Below are positions 12,324 through 21,609 of a stretch of DNA of 64,000 bases, piece by piece. The notes beneath the pieces are model-generated. The model saw nothing but the letters and a program-made list of their open reading frames with translations. It had not been told where the DNA came from and did no database searches. Position numbers and translations under genes: made by a program. The stretch is from NCBI GenBank assembly GCA_002104935.1, contig MCGT01000046.1, positions 85,021 through 149,020 of the forward strand, written 5' to 3'. Origin of the DNA: Hesseltinella vesiculosa. Taxonomy: Eukaryota > Mucoromycota > Mucoromycetes > Mucorales > Cunninghamellaceae. The stretch's first letter is position 1. The number at the start of each line of letters is the position of its first letter.

Positions 12324-14138
12324 ATGACTATACCCTGTGCATCAGACGCTGTTCATCACAGTCCTATTTCTGCCCTGCCTTTCGTTTTACTGGAAACCAT
12401 TGCTTTGATTTCGGACACGTGGGATCGAAAACAGCTTCGCCTGGTGAATCGCCTGTGGCAAGAAGTGACGACGCCACTGCTGTTTGAAGTCATTACGCTG
12501 TCAAAGTACAACTACCGTTACCCGAGGATCTATGTCGAACACCGGGTCGTGCCCTTGGCGTCATCGCTGACGTTTCTACAGCACATGGAGCAGCAGTCCA
12601 ATCCAGCAACCGCCATTACATGCCACGCAAAGTCAATCAGGGTAGAGCGCTACGACATGGACGTAAAAGAGGTCATACGGCTGCTTCAAATCTGCCCTAG
12701 AGTCGAGTCTGTGACAATGGAAAGTATGGTGTTCATGCGAGAATTGCCCCCCAAGGGCGGGCTGTCGTTTCATCCCTTCGTTTACGATAGATTGCTGGCC
12801 AAGATCGAGCCTTTGTTTCGTGGACCGGCCAGCATCCGGAAGCTGAAACTGAAAGGCTATATCGCTGATCTGATGGGTCCAATCATGCTTGACGTACTGC
12901 CTCGCCTCTCTGACCTGCACACTCTCGAACTCGACTGCCTTCATTGGAGTAACTCTAGCAATGATATCTGGCCTCCCATCGTTGCAGCCATCCACCAGCA
13001 TTGTCCTAGCTTGGTTGCTCTGACCTGTTACTATTCCCGTGATGATTACTTTGACGAGATGGATCGTTGGCATACACAACAGAGAAATGGCGACAGCCCG
13101 AAAGTAGCCATCGCACCTTGGACGTCCATCAAGGATCTCTCCATCTTGCTCACAGACGGGACACGCGATGCCTTCAAAATTGGCCAGTTTGTTACCTATG
13201 TTGCAGTCAAGTTCCCCTCTCTCACATCTTTGACTCTGACCGTTGCCTGTGATGCAACAGGAAGTAGGCCTTGGGTGGATCTCCCACAAGGCTCATTCCA
13301 GAAGCTGACGTCCTTAAAACTGGTTTGCAACCAAGGGTTTGCCGACTGCCTGACCGTCTTTGACCGCCTTGCGCCTTCAGCACTGAAGCATCTCACATCC
13401 TTGGAACTCGAAGTTGATGAAGAAGAAGTCGATGTGGCCCACATTCTCTCTCTCTTTCCATCCCTGCAGCATTTGGGCCTTGATTCTGATGGTCGGATGA
13501 CATGCGACACATCTGATGCAAAACCTCCTTCCCATACGCTCACTTCATTAGCCATAGGAAAGCACCTGTACCACGGCTCTCACGAAAGCAGCACACTAGA
13601 AACAATCGTACGGATGTGCCCTTCGATCCAGCACTTCTTTCTCACTTTGGATTGCTGGGCGCTGACCAACCATGTCGGTGGTATTGTCGACGGCGTACTG
13701 GTAGACAAGTTGCAGCAGCGTATAGATAAAGTGTTACCTGCTTTGTCGAATGGACAGCTAAAGCCAATGGTCGTTGCCTTGCCTCATGCCAACAGCCTGG
13801 CCAGTCTTGGTATCGCCTGCCGTTACAATTTTATCGACTCTCCTGGATTGATCATCCTTGCCTCGTTACCCTCCAAGAAGACAGACTCCGCTGGCATCCA
13901 GTCGACGGTGCTTAAATCCTGGTATATTGAAAGGCCCGATGTGGACAGGCCACCTATAGCGCGACCTTGGGGAATCCATTCGCCGCCAGCCTTGGACGCC
14001 TTGGCCAATTGGGACATGGATCTGGAAGGTTTGACGCCCGCTCACAACGTTGACCGCCTCGATTTTATTGGTGTTATCTTCTTGCCTTCTTTACCAAACC
14101 GTGTTTATTTCGAAATGGAGGGCGTCCCAATGCAGTAA
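12324..14138 (+). CDS. F-box/LRR-like protein, subfamily A (copy A1)
   Basis: Intronless gene, 604 aa. An F-box-like motif sits at about residues 15-58 (LPFVLLETI, then KQLRLVNRLWQEVTTPLLF). It is followed by repeated Leu-rich blocks such as LKLKGYIADL, LHTLELDCLHW and LTSLTLTVA, arranged like degenerate leucine-rich repeats. F-box proteins recruit substrates to SCF ubiquitin ligases through Skp1 (family knowledge); the target here is unknown. The C-terminus, FIGVIFLPSLPNRVYFEMEG, is shared with copies A2 and A3 downstream. The start is the first ATG of the frame, just ahead of the F-box. It opens a run of five related plus-strand genes. Confidence 0.85.
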   Translation: MTIPCASDAVHHSPISALPFVLLETIALISDTWDRKQLRLVNRLWQEVTTPLLFEVITLSKYNYRYPRIYVEHRVVPLASSLTFLQHMEQQSNPATAITCHAKSIRVERYDMDVKEVIRLLQICPRVESVTMESMVFMRELPPKGGLSFHPFVYDRLLAKIEPLFRGPASIRKLKLKGYIADLMGPIMLDVLPRLSDLHTLELDCLHWSNSSNDIWPPIVAAIHQHCPSLVALTCYYSRDDYFDEMDRWHTQQRNGDSPKVAIAPWTSIKDLSILLTDGTRDAFKIGQFVTYVAVKFPSLTSLTLTVACDATGSRPWVDLPQGSFQKLTSLKLVCNQGFADCLTVFDRLAPSALKHLTSLELEVDEEEVDVAHILSLFPSLQHLGLDSDGRMTCDTSDAKPPSHTLTSLAIGKHLYHGSHESSTLETIVRMCPSIQHFFLTLDCWALTNHVGGIVDGVLVDKLQQRIDKVLPALSNGQLKPMVVALPHANSLASLGIACRYNFIDSPGLIILASLPSKKTDSAGIQSTVLKSWYIERPDVDRPPIARPWGIHSPPALDALANWDMDLEGLTPAHNVDRLDFIGVIFLPSLPNRVYFEMEGVPMQ

Positions 14139-14473
14139 AAAAAAAGTCGATGGCTGATTGTTCTTGGTAATGTGTGATCCTATAGCAACCAAGCTCCTTC
14201 GATTCCCCCCCCCCCTTTTTTTTTTTTTTTTTACGATCATAGTGGAGCGCACGGCCAGGGGACATTGGGTAGGGATTTGTTTGATGGCAAGCGGTTCCTG
14301 AAATGTACCAGTGTGTTCCTTTCTTGCGATCCATCAAGTTAAGGCTCGCCCCAGTGATGTGTCTGTAATCGTCGGTTTTTTGTTACATTAGAAAAGAATC
14401 GCTCAATTAGGGAAGGCGCCCCCACCGTTTTTTTTTCTTCCTCTGTTGTTCCACAATTTCAAAGTATTGCTCA
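14139..14473. other. Short intergenic spacer A1-B1
   Basis: 335 bp with a C10 tract directly followed by a long T run (about 14206-14232). No gene seen. Confidence 0.5.
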
Positions 14474-16348
14474 ATGACCAGCGATTCTTCCATGGAATGT
14501 GCCTCTCGTCTTGCTACATTGCCACATGAATTGCTCGACACCATCACGACTTACTTGGATGCACCGCAGCAAAAGCAATTGCGGCGTGTCAACCGCTGCT
14601 TCCTGCATCTGGTCACCCCAACGTTATTTGCATCCCTTGGTCTAGTCTACAGCAATCGCTACGATCCCCTTGTGAGTGAAGCTGAGCAAGAGCTCTTACA
14701 GACATCCTTTCTTGCCTTTCTGCAGCATCTCGAACGGCAGCATTCATTTTGCCCTGCCATGTCAGTCGCTCGCCATGTGCGTTCGATCAAAATGAATCGT
14801 GGCGATCTGTCCATCCAAGACTTGTGTCGGTTCCTGCAGGTCTGCCCTGACGTCAACACTCTTGTTCTGCACTCATTCGTCTTCTCAGAGTCGTACCGCC
14901 GCCTGAGCAGTGCCAAGCAGAGTCGCCTTGACAGCCACACAACGGAGCTACATGCGCATTTGAAAGAAAATCTGCGCCCATTATTCGATAGCCGCCCCAA
15001 CATCAAAACGCTGAAGCTGATCGACGCCGCATTCCAACCACTGCTCTACGACATCATCCACAGCATTTTGCCGCACCTCTCACATCTGCGCAGCCTTGAC
15101 CTTGGCGTGCGAGAATCCTCGATTCGTGATGACAGCAGCATAGGCTTCCCGCCCAGCCTGGCTCAGCTCCAAAGCTGTTGTCCTCAGCTGGAGTCCCTCA
15201 TCTACCCCGTCACTCGGCAGGAATATGGCTCGATTTACCAGTGGAAAGACGAGAAAAAGAAAGGCACCGACCCTGACGCTGTGATAGAGCCTTGGACAAC
15301 GGTCACTGATCTCTGGATGATGGACCCTTCCAATAATTTCACCGTGGGAACGCTTGGTAGCTTTGCTGCATTCACCAGTGTTAAATTCCCTCGTGTCAAG
15401 TCTTTTGGCACGCGTTTCGAAATAGATTATGATCAGGTAGAACCAGTTGGCTTGAATCAAGCATGGATGGACCCCTCTCTGGCTTCATTCCTGCAACTGG
15501 AAGCCCTGGACCTTCAAGTGGATGGGTGTGTACGAGCTGCCTTGCTTGTTTTTAACCATTTTACCTCCACAGAGCCCCGAGCACTCAAATCGCTGACGAT
15601 CCATCTTGATGATGGCGACAATAGCTTTGATTTTTTGGACGTCCTGTCACAATTCTCATCCATCCAACATCTACGCACGGAAGGTAGTGGAGGCATCTCA
15701 GCCGCAGTGACCAACGATACGTATTTGGTCTGTAATTCGCTGACAAGCATCAACATGGCCAGATCTTGGCCTGTATATCATCAGCATAGCGATGCTGCCT
15801 TGTTGGCCATCGGGAAGCTCTGCCCCCAGCTCCAGCACCTCAAATTCACTCTTGGACCATGGGAAGCTTCGACCAAAAAGGAGAACAGCGTGGCCTTCAC
15901 CATCAAGGAGTATGCGCTAGACCAGATGAATTTGGTATCCCGCTGCATTTTACCCCAGCCAAAGGTGATAGCGCTGCCCGACTTCAATAACCTGTCCAGC
16001 CTCGATATCGACAGCTTTGAAGACCACGATGTGCCTGGCTTACTCTTTGTCGCTGAGGTCGAGTGCAGCTCATCCTCCTTGGGCCACACTGCAACGAAAG
16101 CATGGTACATTGAGCCTGCCCTAGCTGAAGGCCAGCCAAGAAAGATCCGACGTCTGGGCAACGGCAACCATCCAGAGCTGGACGGCTTGGATGACATCGG
16201 CCACTGGGACGAGACTGCAGCTGTCTCTGACTCAAACGACTCCGACACCTCATCAGAGACGCCTACCTTTGAAGGCTTTGTGAATGTCATTGTTATGCAA
16301 AAGCTCCCCAAGAACCTGTATTTTAACTCCCAGAAGCTCTCTATGTGA
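14474..16348 (+). CDS. F-box/LRR-like protein, subfamily B (copy B1)
   Basis: Intronless, 624 aa. The F-box is at about residues 16-60 (LPHELLDTITTYLDAPQQKQ then LRRVNRCFLHLVTPTLF). LRR-like Leu-rich segments follow (RSLDLGV, LEALDLQVDG, LKSLTIHLDDG). It ends with VNVIVMQKLPKNLYFNSQKL, shared with B2 at 25391 but different from subfamily A. The family-wide core CPQLESL/CPSLQ segments and the KAWYIE box near the C-terminus are present, so A and B are related. Probable SCF substrate receptor; the target is unknown. An AATAAA at about 16362 fits the polyadenylation signal. Confidence 0.85.
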   Translation: MTSDSSMECASRLATLPHELLDTITTYLDAPQQKQLRRVNRCFLHLVTPTLFASLGLVYSNRYDPLVSEAEQELLQTSFLAFLQHLERQHSFCPAMSVARHVRSIKMNRGDLSIQDLCRFLQVCPDVNTLVLHSFVFSESYRRLSSAKQSRLDSHTTELHAHLKENLRPLFDSRPNIKTLKLIDAAFQPLLYDIIHSILPHLSHLRSLDLGVRESSIRDDSSIGFPPSLAQLQSCCPQLESLIYPVTRQEYGSIYQWKDEKKKGTDPDAVIEPWTTVTDLWMMDPSNNFTVGTLGSFAAFTSVKFPRVKSFGTRFEIDYDQVEPVGLNQAWMDPSLASFLQLEALDLQVDGCVRAALLVFNHFTSTEPRALKSLTIHLDDGDNSFDFLDVLSQFSSIQHLRTEGSGGISAAVTNDTYLVCNSLTSINMARSWPVYHQHSDAALLAIGKLCPQLQHLKFTLGPWEASTKKENSVAFTIKEYALDQMNLVSRCILPQPKVIALPDFNNLSSLDIDSFEDHDVPGLLFVAEVECSSSSLGHTATKAWYIEPALAEGQPRKIRRLGNGNHPELDGLDDIGHWDETAAVSDSNDSDTSSETPTFEGFVNVIVMQKLPKNLYFNSQKLSM

Positions 16349-16610
16349 TGTGCAACTTTTACAATAAACCATTTTATGATTGGCTATGTTCGGCTATTAC
16401 TGCCATTTAATCCTTGGTTCTGGGGGTTTTTTTTAATTTTTTTAATTTTCAAATGTACTGATGTGCACAGAGAGGAGATACATGTTGTCATGAGATTGAA
16501 AAAAAAAGACTAGATGCTTTTATTTTATTTTTGATTTGCACTATGATGTTTGGTCAGCTCGCTTGGGGGGTCCCCCGACAAAAATCGGGATTTTTTTTCA
16601 TATTTTAAGC

Positions 16611-16790
16611 TAGTGACTTTTCTTTGAAACCATAAATAGAAGATATATTTCGTAGGTGGCAGCCCAATTTTCAGAAGGATTGAATAACAATTGCGAGGTT
16701 TTACCAATGACGACAGGTGAAAGGTACAATTCCTGATTTGGATGAAAAAGGTCAACAGAAAAAATGGCAGAGCGAATGACGGGGGCAAAA
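16611..16790 (+). repeat. Dispersed repeat, copy 1
   Basis: This stretch aligns by eye, in the same orientation, with 24147-24305. Shared words include ctttgaaacca, agaagatatatttgtaggtgg (with one C/T change), attttcagaa, gacgacaggtgaaagg and aaaaaatggcagag. Differences are mostly transitions and small indels. No coding potential or terminal repeats were recognised. The two copies flank F-box genes A2 and A3. Class unknown; a MITE-like or decayed transposon end is possible. Confidence 0.7.
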
Positions 16791-17319
16791 ACGACTGTCT
16801 AACTGGTCAATGTAGAATCGTTTTATCGAAGCAATGGACCCTAAATACTTTTGCCATCCTTTATCTGATAAGCCGAATAAAAGGACATTTTTCCTCCCAC
16901 TTTTTTCTCTTCAATTCGTTCTGGGCTATTGGTTTGACCTGGCAGTCCTCTGGTTTGCAATGCTTGGCGCTTGGAAAAACGAGTAAACGACGGTAAACAG
17001 ATGATAAAACTATAATACCGTCTACTGACATCTTTGCCTCACTTAGGGCCTTTTATTTAGTAAATGCCCTCCGGCGACGGCGTACAAAAGTACAGATGAT
17101 TCGAAAAAAAAAAAAAACCAGAGGCGCAATCACTCTCCTAGAAAAAATCTGAAAGGAAAAATGCTGCACAAAAAAATAACTGCTCAAGTTCACTTGGATT
17201 AAGCCTGGGAATGTTGTTTTAAGGACAGAGTGCACTCGTATCGAAAAAAATTGGTCTCCAGGACACGCGTGAGAAGCATCAAAGCCTGAAAAAGCAAATG
17301 CGGGGACAGAAGTCCTCCG

Positions 17320-17646
17320 CGCGCCCGGGTTTGAAAAAACGTCCATATTTAGACATAGCAAGAAAAGTGTCGATTTTAAGCAAATACTTGCCTTCAATGG
17401 GAATTTAAATAATTGTGAGCGATATATTTTTCTTTATATGGGTGGTGGATTTTTTGAAAATATACTTTCTAAAAAAGTATAATTGCCACTTTTTTAGAAA
17501 GTATATTTTCAAAAAATCCACCACCCATATAAAGAAAAATATATCGCTCACAATTATTTAAATTCCCATTGAAGGCAAGTATTTGCTTAAAATCGACACT
17601 TTTCTTGCTATGTCTAAATATGGACGTTTTTTCAAACCCGGGCGCG
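17320..17646. repeat. Perfect 159-bp inverted repeat with 9-nt loop (fold-back)
   Basis: Arms 17320-17478 and 17488-17646 are exact reverse complements; the loop is ATAATTGCC. Pairing was followed base by base at the inner end, where it breaks at 17479/17487, and at the outer end, where it breaks at 17319/17647. The intervening words were matched throughout. The arms begin CGCGCCCGGGTTTGAAAAAA. It could be a fold-back or MITE-type element, a hairpin-RNA source, or an assembly artefact. No target-site duplication was evident. Confidence 0.9.
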
Positions 17647-17762
17647 ATGACCTGTTTTTACCCCCGTGGTGCTTCATCCGATTTTGACTTTTTTTTTTTA
17701 CGCGTGTTGCGACGATTTTATAGACTAAATCACCAATTTTTTTTTTTCAAAATGAACGCAAT

Positions 17763-17830
17763 CTGTTCGCAAAACAACGTGCCCTGGCTTAAGCAACACA
17801 TTTGTTCGTAAAGCAGCGTGCCCTAGCTTA
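17763..17830 (+). repeat. 29-bp imperfect tandem pair
   Basis: Units at 17763-17791 and 17802-17830 (centre ttcg-aaa-c-gtgccct-gctta) differ at five positions, all transitions. No further units were seen. Confidence 0.7.
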
Positions 17831-17846
17831 TAAAATTGATTTTGAG

Positions 17847-17896
17847 TTTTTTTTTTTTTTTTTTTTTTTGGGGGGGGGGTGGTGGGGGTGGGGGGT
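17847..17896 (+). repeat. Poly-T followed by G-rich run
   Basis: About 23 T followed by ten G, then G5 and G6 blocks separated by single T or TGGT. This has G-quadruplex potential on the plus strand. It may also be a slippage or sequencing-prone site. Confidence 0.6.
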
Positions 17897-18830
17897 GGCA
17901 GCATTTGTCGCTTTTTTTTTCTGTGCACTGTCATGCTATTGACTTGAGCACAGGTTTCAGAAACTATGCTTGCTTTTGTTTGGAGGGGAGTGTTTCAGTT
18001 TCCATTTTCCCATGGATGTTTGTCGGTTGTCATGGCGACCTCCTTTCTAGCTTTCTTCTTCAAGGCCATTTTCCGGACAGCCTCTCTTTTTCAATTTTTT
18101 TTTCCCTTTCGTTTCCATCATCTTCATCCAACGCACTCTATCACAAATACGAGTATGTGGTGAAGAAGATGTGGCATCTGACTAACCCTCATGTTTCTCG
18201 GCCGTCGTTTATTTCACGCCCGCTCCTGGCTGCAGCTGACAATGCTTCTTTATTTTTTACCTTTCGATCAAGCTGGATGCTTCCATTTTTGCAAAATGCA
18301 GTCAAGAGACACGTGCCTTGAAGCGTATACACAATATGTTATGGGGGAGGGGGGCTCTCCAAAGTTGGATTTTTTTGGTGATTTGAAGGCGCGCGTACGG
18401 CGTGAAAGAAAAAGCGAATGTAAGAAAAAAAAATTATTGAACAAAAATAAACTAAAAACGTGTGCAAAAAGATTTTATTTTCAAAAAGTTCCAACTTGGC
18501 CTAGTTGAAGGTTCAACAAGGGCTTCAGTGTCTCCAACACAAAAAACACAGCCAAAAGGTCCACATTTGGTATCCAATGTTTTTGATGAAAATGGCCAGG
18601 GTATCCTCAGGGATTTTGAAAATAGAAAATGCATCATAGATCAATTTTGAACGGATGGATCCCGTTCAGAATTCGTATGGGTACAGAAACGGACAAATGC
18701 TGATGTAGGTGAAAAGGTCTCATCGATTGAACAAAGGTGACCAGCCAACGTTTGAAGGTTCACGATTTACGATCTCCGATCCCCCCGCTAAAAAAAACTT
18801 GAAAAACGACAGAAAGGCGGTTGACAGCTA

Positions 18831-19090
18831 AAAATCGAAAAGCAAGCCAAAATCGACTTCCATCGATCGGCTCCAAACTTGGAATGGTGGTAGTAGATGT
18901 TGATTGGTGACCGTAGTAGGCATCTTTGCTTTGATGGATGACTCAAAGACGAGCTGGATGTGAGGAAAGTCAGAGTTGCGCAGGATCATCTCCAGGATTT
19001 CCCAACATTTCCCTGGGCTTGTACAAAGAAATCATGGACAATATCCGTATATCCTGTGTCCAGATAGGTCCCCTTAAAATATACCGAAAT
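18831..19090 (-). pseudogene. Frameshifted protein remnant, possibly F-box/LRR-related
   Basis: Read leftward, two overlapping frames give protein-like sequence without a start. The first contains YLDTGYTDIVHDFFVQAQGN. About one codon after GNVGK it continues only in another frame with WEILEMILRN, SDFPHIQLVFESSIKAKM and LLPPFQVWSRSMEVDFG, then stops near 18832. The LE.I...P.IQ..F spacing faintly resembles the C-terminal Leu-rich part of the neighbouring F-box proteins, but the match is weak. The frame break and missing start argue for a decayed gene. It is antisense to the cluster. Confidence 0.35.
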
Positions 19091-19586
19091 TCATAGAAAA
19101 AAAAGCAGGGCAAGTCCTACACATTCTTAAATTACTACGGCAGGAAATGTTTCCCAGCTTTGGACACATTTCCTTGCTCAGGGCAGGAAGTTCTAGTTTG
19201 AAAGTAGTTTTCCTAGACCTGCGCCGTTGGGTCAGGGATTCCTAGGGGGCCTTGGCTTTTTGTAACATTGTGCAGTGGGGATGTTGAATAAGTTGCGGGG
19301 ATTTTTTTTCCGTTTTGAAAAATAAAAGAAAGGTACTGTTGAACGTTTTTATGTGAATTAATCAACGTGAAATATTGCAAGGGTGTCCAGATTCACAATA
19401 GACGATGATACAAATAAAGTCGATCGCGCGAAGATCACCCAGCGAACGCTTGGTCGCTTCTGTTTTGACAAGTCGAAATCCTCAGCTAAAAAAACCTGGC
19501 TGCCCTTCCATTTGAACAACGCCACGACTGCGCCCCGCCGTCTGGTGGGGTTTCCTTTCTTTCTCATTCTTATTTATTTTTTCCCA

Positions 19587-21311
19587 ATGGTTATGACAGA
19601 AACTAATGATTCCATGTCCATATGGTGCTCTAATATATGTGGCTTACCCATTGAATTGCTTGATTTCATCGTGCGCTGTTTGTCCAAAAAGGATCAAAAG
19701 CAATTGCGTCAGACCAACTTACGCCTTTGCCAACTTGTCACTCCTCTTTTGTTTAAATCTGTTGCTCTGATTGAATCCAACTGGCCATCAACACAGATGA
19801 TACCATGTCAATCATTTCTACGTAGCGTAACGAGGATGCCACTGGAGAGCCGAGCAATGCCATTGGCTGAGCATGTCAAGTCTTTAAGAGTAAAGCAGCG
19901 CGCTGGGCCATCGGTTCAACTGTTGAGCCAACTCCTTCAAGTATGCCCAAATATCTCCAGTCTCACTATACCTAGCCATATACTGACAGAATCCTGTAAT
20001 ATAGTTGAAGGTTCAGCTAGCCTTCGAGCTGTACCACAAGAGCAGGATCGCGCGCTAGCAGCCCACCTTGGGCCATTGCTTGATGGGCAGCCCGGGATTA
20101 CCAAGTTGATGTTGACTGGCCAGTTTGACCAAAGATCAGTTGGAGCCTTTATTGCTTTGGTACCTAAGCTAATTCACCTTCGTTCTCTTGAAGTGGGAGT
20201 TGCCATTCCTGTCTTTCTACTTCAACAGCATTGCCCACAGCTGCAAACCCTGGTGTGTCACCAAGTCCTTGATGATTATCATCTTGTCGAGAGCAAGCAA
20301 CGAGAAAAAGGCAAGTTGAATCGTGTGATGCAGCCGTGGACATCCCTCACCGAACTTTCTACAAGATTTTTAACAAATAACAAAGTCAGCATCAACACGT
20401 TTCTTGCTTACCTCTGTATCAAATTACCGTCCTTGGCGATACTGCACCTCTTTTACGATGGATTCCACACGGTGTTAATGAATACCTCCTTTGGCGTCAC
20501 ATTTCAGCATCTCCGCAACTTGACGTTCACTTGTGAATTTGAAACCGAGGAAGCTCTGTCAGTCATCAGTCAATTCGGACCCAATCTCACATCCTTGACC
20601 CTTAATCTTGGCGATCAAGATGTGGATATGGCGCCCGTTCTCAAGGCCTTCCTGTCGCTTCAGCATCTTTGTATTTACAATGAAGGCTTACTGACATGTG
20701 ACATCACGCCCGAAGCCAATTTAACTCCTATGAATGCACTCAGGTCTTTGGATATCAGTGAGAGGTACATCATGCCTCCCACACACAGCAGTGGTGTTCT
20801 TGAAAATATTTCTACTCTGTGCCCCTCGCTGAACCGCCTTGGTATTGTGTTCGAAGATTGGGTGCTTCATGAACCGCGTGAACGCATAAAAGAAGTCAGC
20901 GGCTTGAACTGTTTTTATGATCGACTGGACAAAGTGGTAGCTCACTCGCCTAGTCCACCAACACTGATGCTTGCCAGCTTGCCTCATTCCAACCTGTGCA
21001 ACCTTAGTGTGTCATTTTGCAAGTGCCCCGAAGCCCCTGGCCTTATTATGCTTGTCTCTGCCGACAAACTGACTGTGCTCAAGGCGTGGTACATTGGTTC
21101 TCCAGATGACGACCAGCACTTTGATGTGAGGCTGTGGGGAAATAATACACCGCCAGCCCTGGAAGCATTGGTGAATTGGGAGTTTGAGCTGGCTGACACT
21201 GTGCCCGCTCCTCACGACGATGCTCACAACCTTGGATATGTTGGTATAATCATTTTACCTCTGCTACCTCAGCAGTTTTATCTTGAGTCAAAGAATATGC
21301 CAATGAAATGA
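19587..21311 (+). CDS. F-box/LRR-like protein, subfamily A (copy A2)
   Basis: Intronless, 574 aa from the first in-frame ATG (19587; a second at 19593 is equally possible). The F-box is near residues 17-60 (LPIELLDFIVRCLSKKDQKQ, then LRQTNLRLCQLVTPLLF). The Leu-rich repeat-like body includes FLSLQHLCIYNEGLLTCDIT, nearly identical to A3, and ends VGIIILPLLPQQFYLESKNM. The frame stays open about 200 nt upstream of the ATG. An AATAAA about 10 nt past the stop fits polyadenylation. Probable SCF substrate receptor of unknown target. Confidence 0.83.
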   Translation: MVMTETNDSMSIWCSNICGLPIELLDFIVRCLSKKDQKQLRQTNLRLCQLVTPLLFKSVALIESNWPSTQMIPCQSFLRSVTRMPLESRAMPLAEHVKSLRVKQRAGPSVQLLSQLLQVCPNISSLTIPSHILTESCNIVEGSASLRAVPQEQDRALAAHLGPLLDGQPGITKLMLTGQFDQRSVGAFIALVPKLIHLRSLEVGVAIPVFLLQQHCPQLQTLVCHQVLDDYHLVESKQREKGKLNRVMQPWTSLTELSTRFLTNNKVSINTFLAYLCIKLPSLAILHLFYDGFHTVLMNTSFGVTFQHLRNLTFTCEFETEEALSVISQFGPNLTSLTLNLGDQDVDMAPVLKAFLSLQHLCIYNEGLLTCDITPEANLTPMNALRSLDISERYIMPPTHSSGVLENISTLCPSLNRLGIVFEDWVLHEPRERIKEVSGLNCFYDRLDKVVAHSPSPPTLMLASLPHSNLCNLSVSFCKCPEAPGLIMLVSADKLTVLKAWYIGSPDDDQHFDVRLWGNNTPPALEALVNWEFELADTVPAPHDDAHNLGYVGIIILPLLPQQFYLESKNMPMK

Positions 21312-21609
21312 TGCTATGTTCAATAAAAAAGGGTCTGACATGTGTGGCCCGTTCATCTTTACCGTCCTGGGTACTTTTTGAATTCTTGAATGGAAGCTAT
21401 ACCTCTTTCGATTACGCCCAATGGCCATATTCCCACAACGGTGAAGGACTCGATGCTTATCAATGTTAGACGCCAATCGCACTCTCACACTCTAATAAAA
21501 CTGTCAGGTTCTTCCAATCCGCGGGATTATTTAATTCTATTTTTTTTTTTTTTTTTGACTCTTGCAGTCTCTTTCCGTCATCTTACCCTCTGGCTTATAC
21601 CCATTTTAC

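Larger units (their letters stand above)
16349..19586. other. Repeat-rich, gene-poor gap inside the F-box cluster
   Basis: About 3.2 kb with no intact gene. It holds one copy of a dispersed repeat (16611-16790), a perfect 159-bp inverted repeat (17320-17646), a 29-bp imperfect tandem pair (17763-17830), a T-run/G-run block (about 17847-17896) and a frameshifted protein-like stretch on the minus strand (about 18831-19090). The texture is that of decayed mobile DNA and gene remnants between tandem duplicates. Confidence 0.7.

Noticed and set aside
19383..19586. N-terminal extension of F-box copy A2
   Set aside because: The open frame continues upstream but lacks an ATG; the first ATG at 19587 fits the short N-termini of the sister genes.
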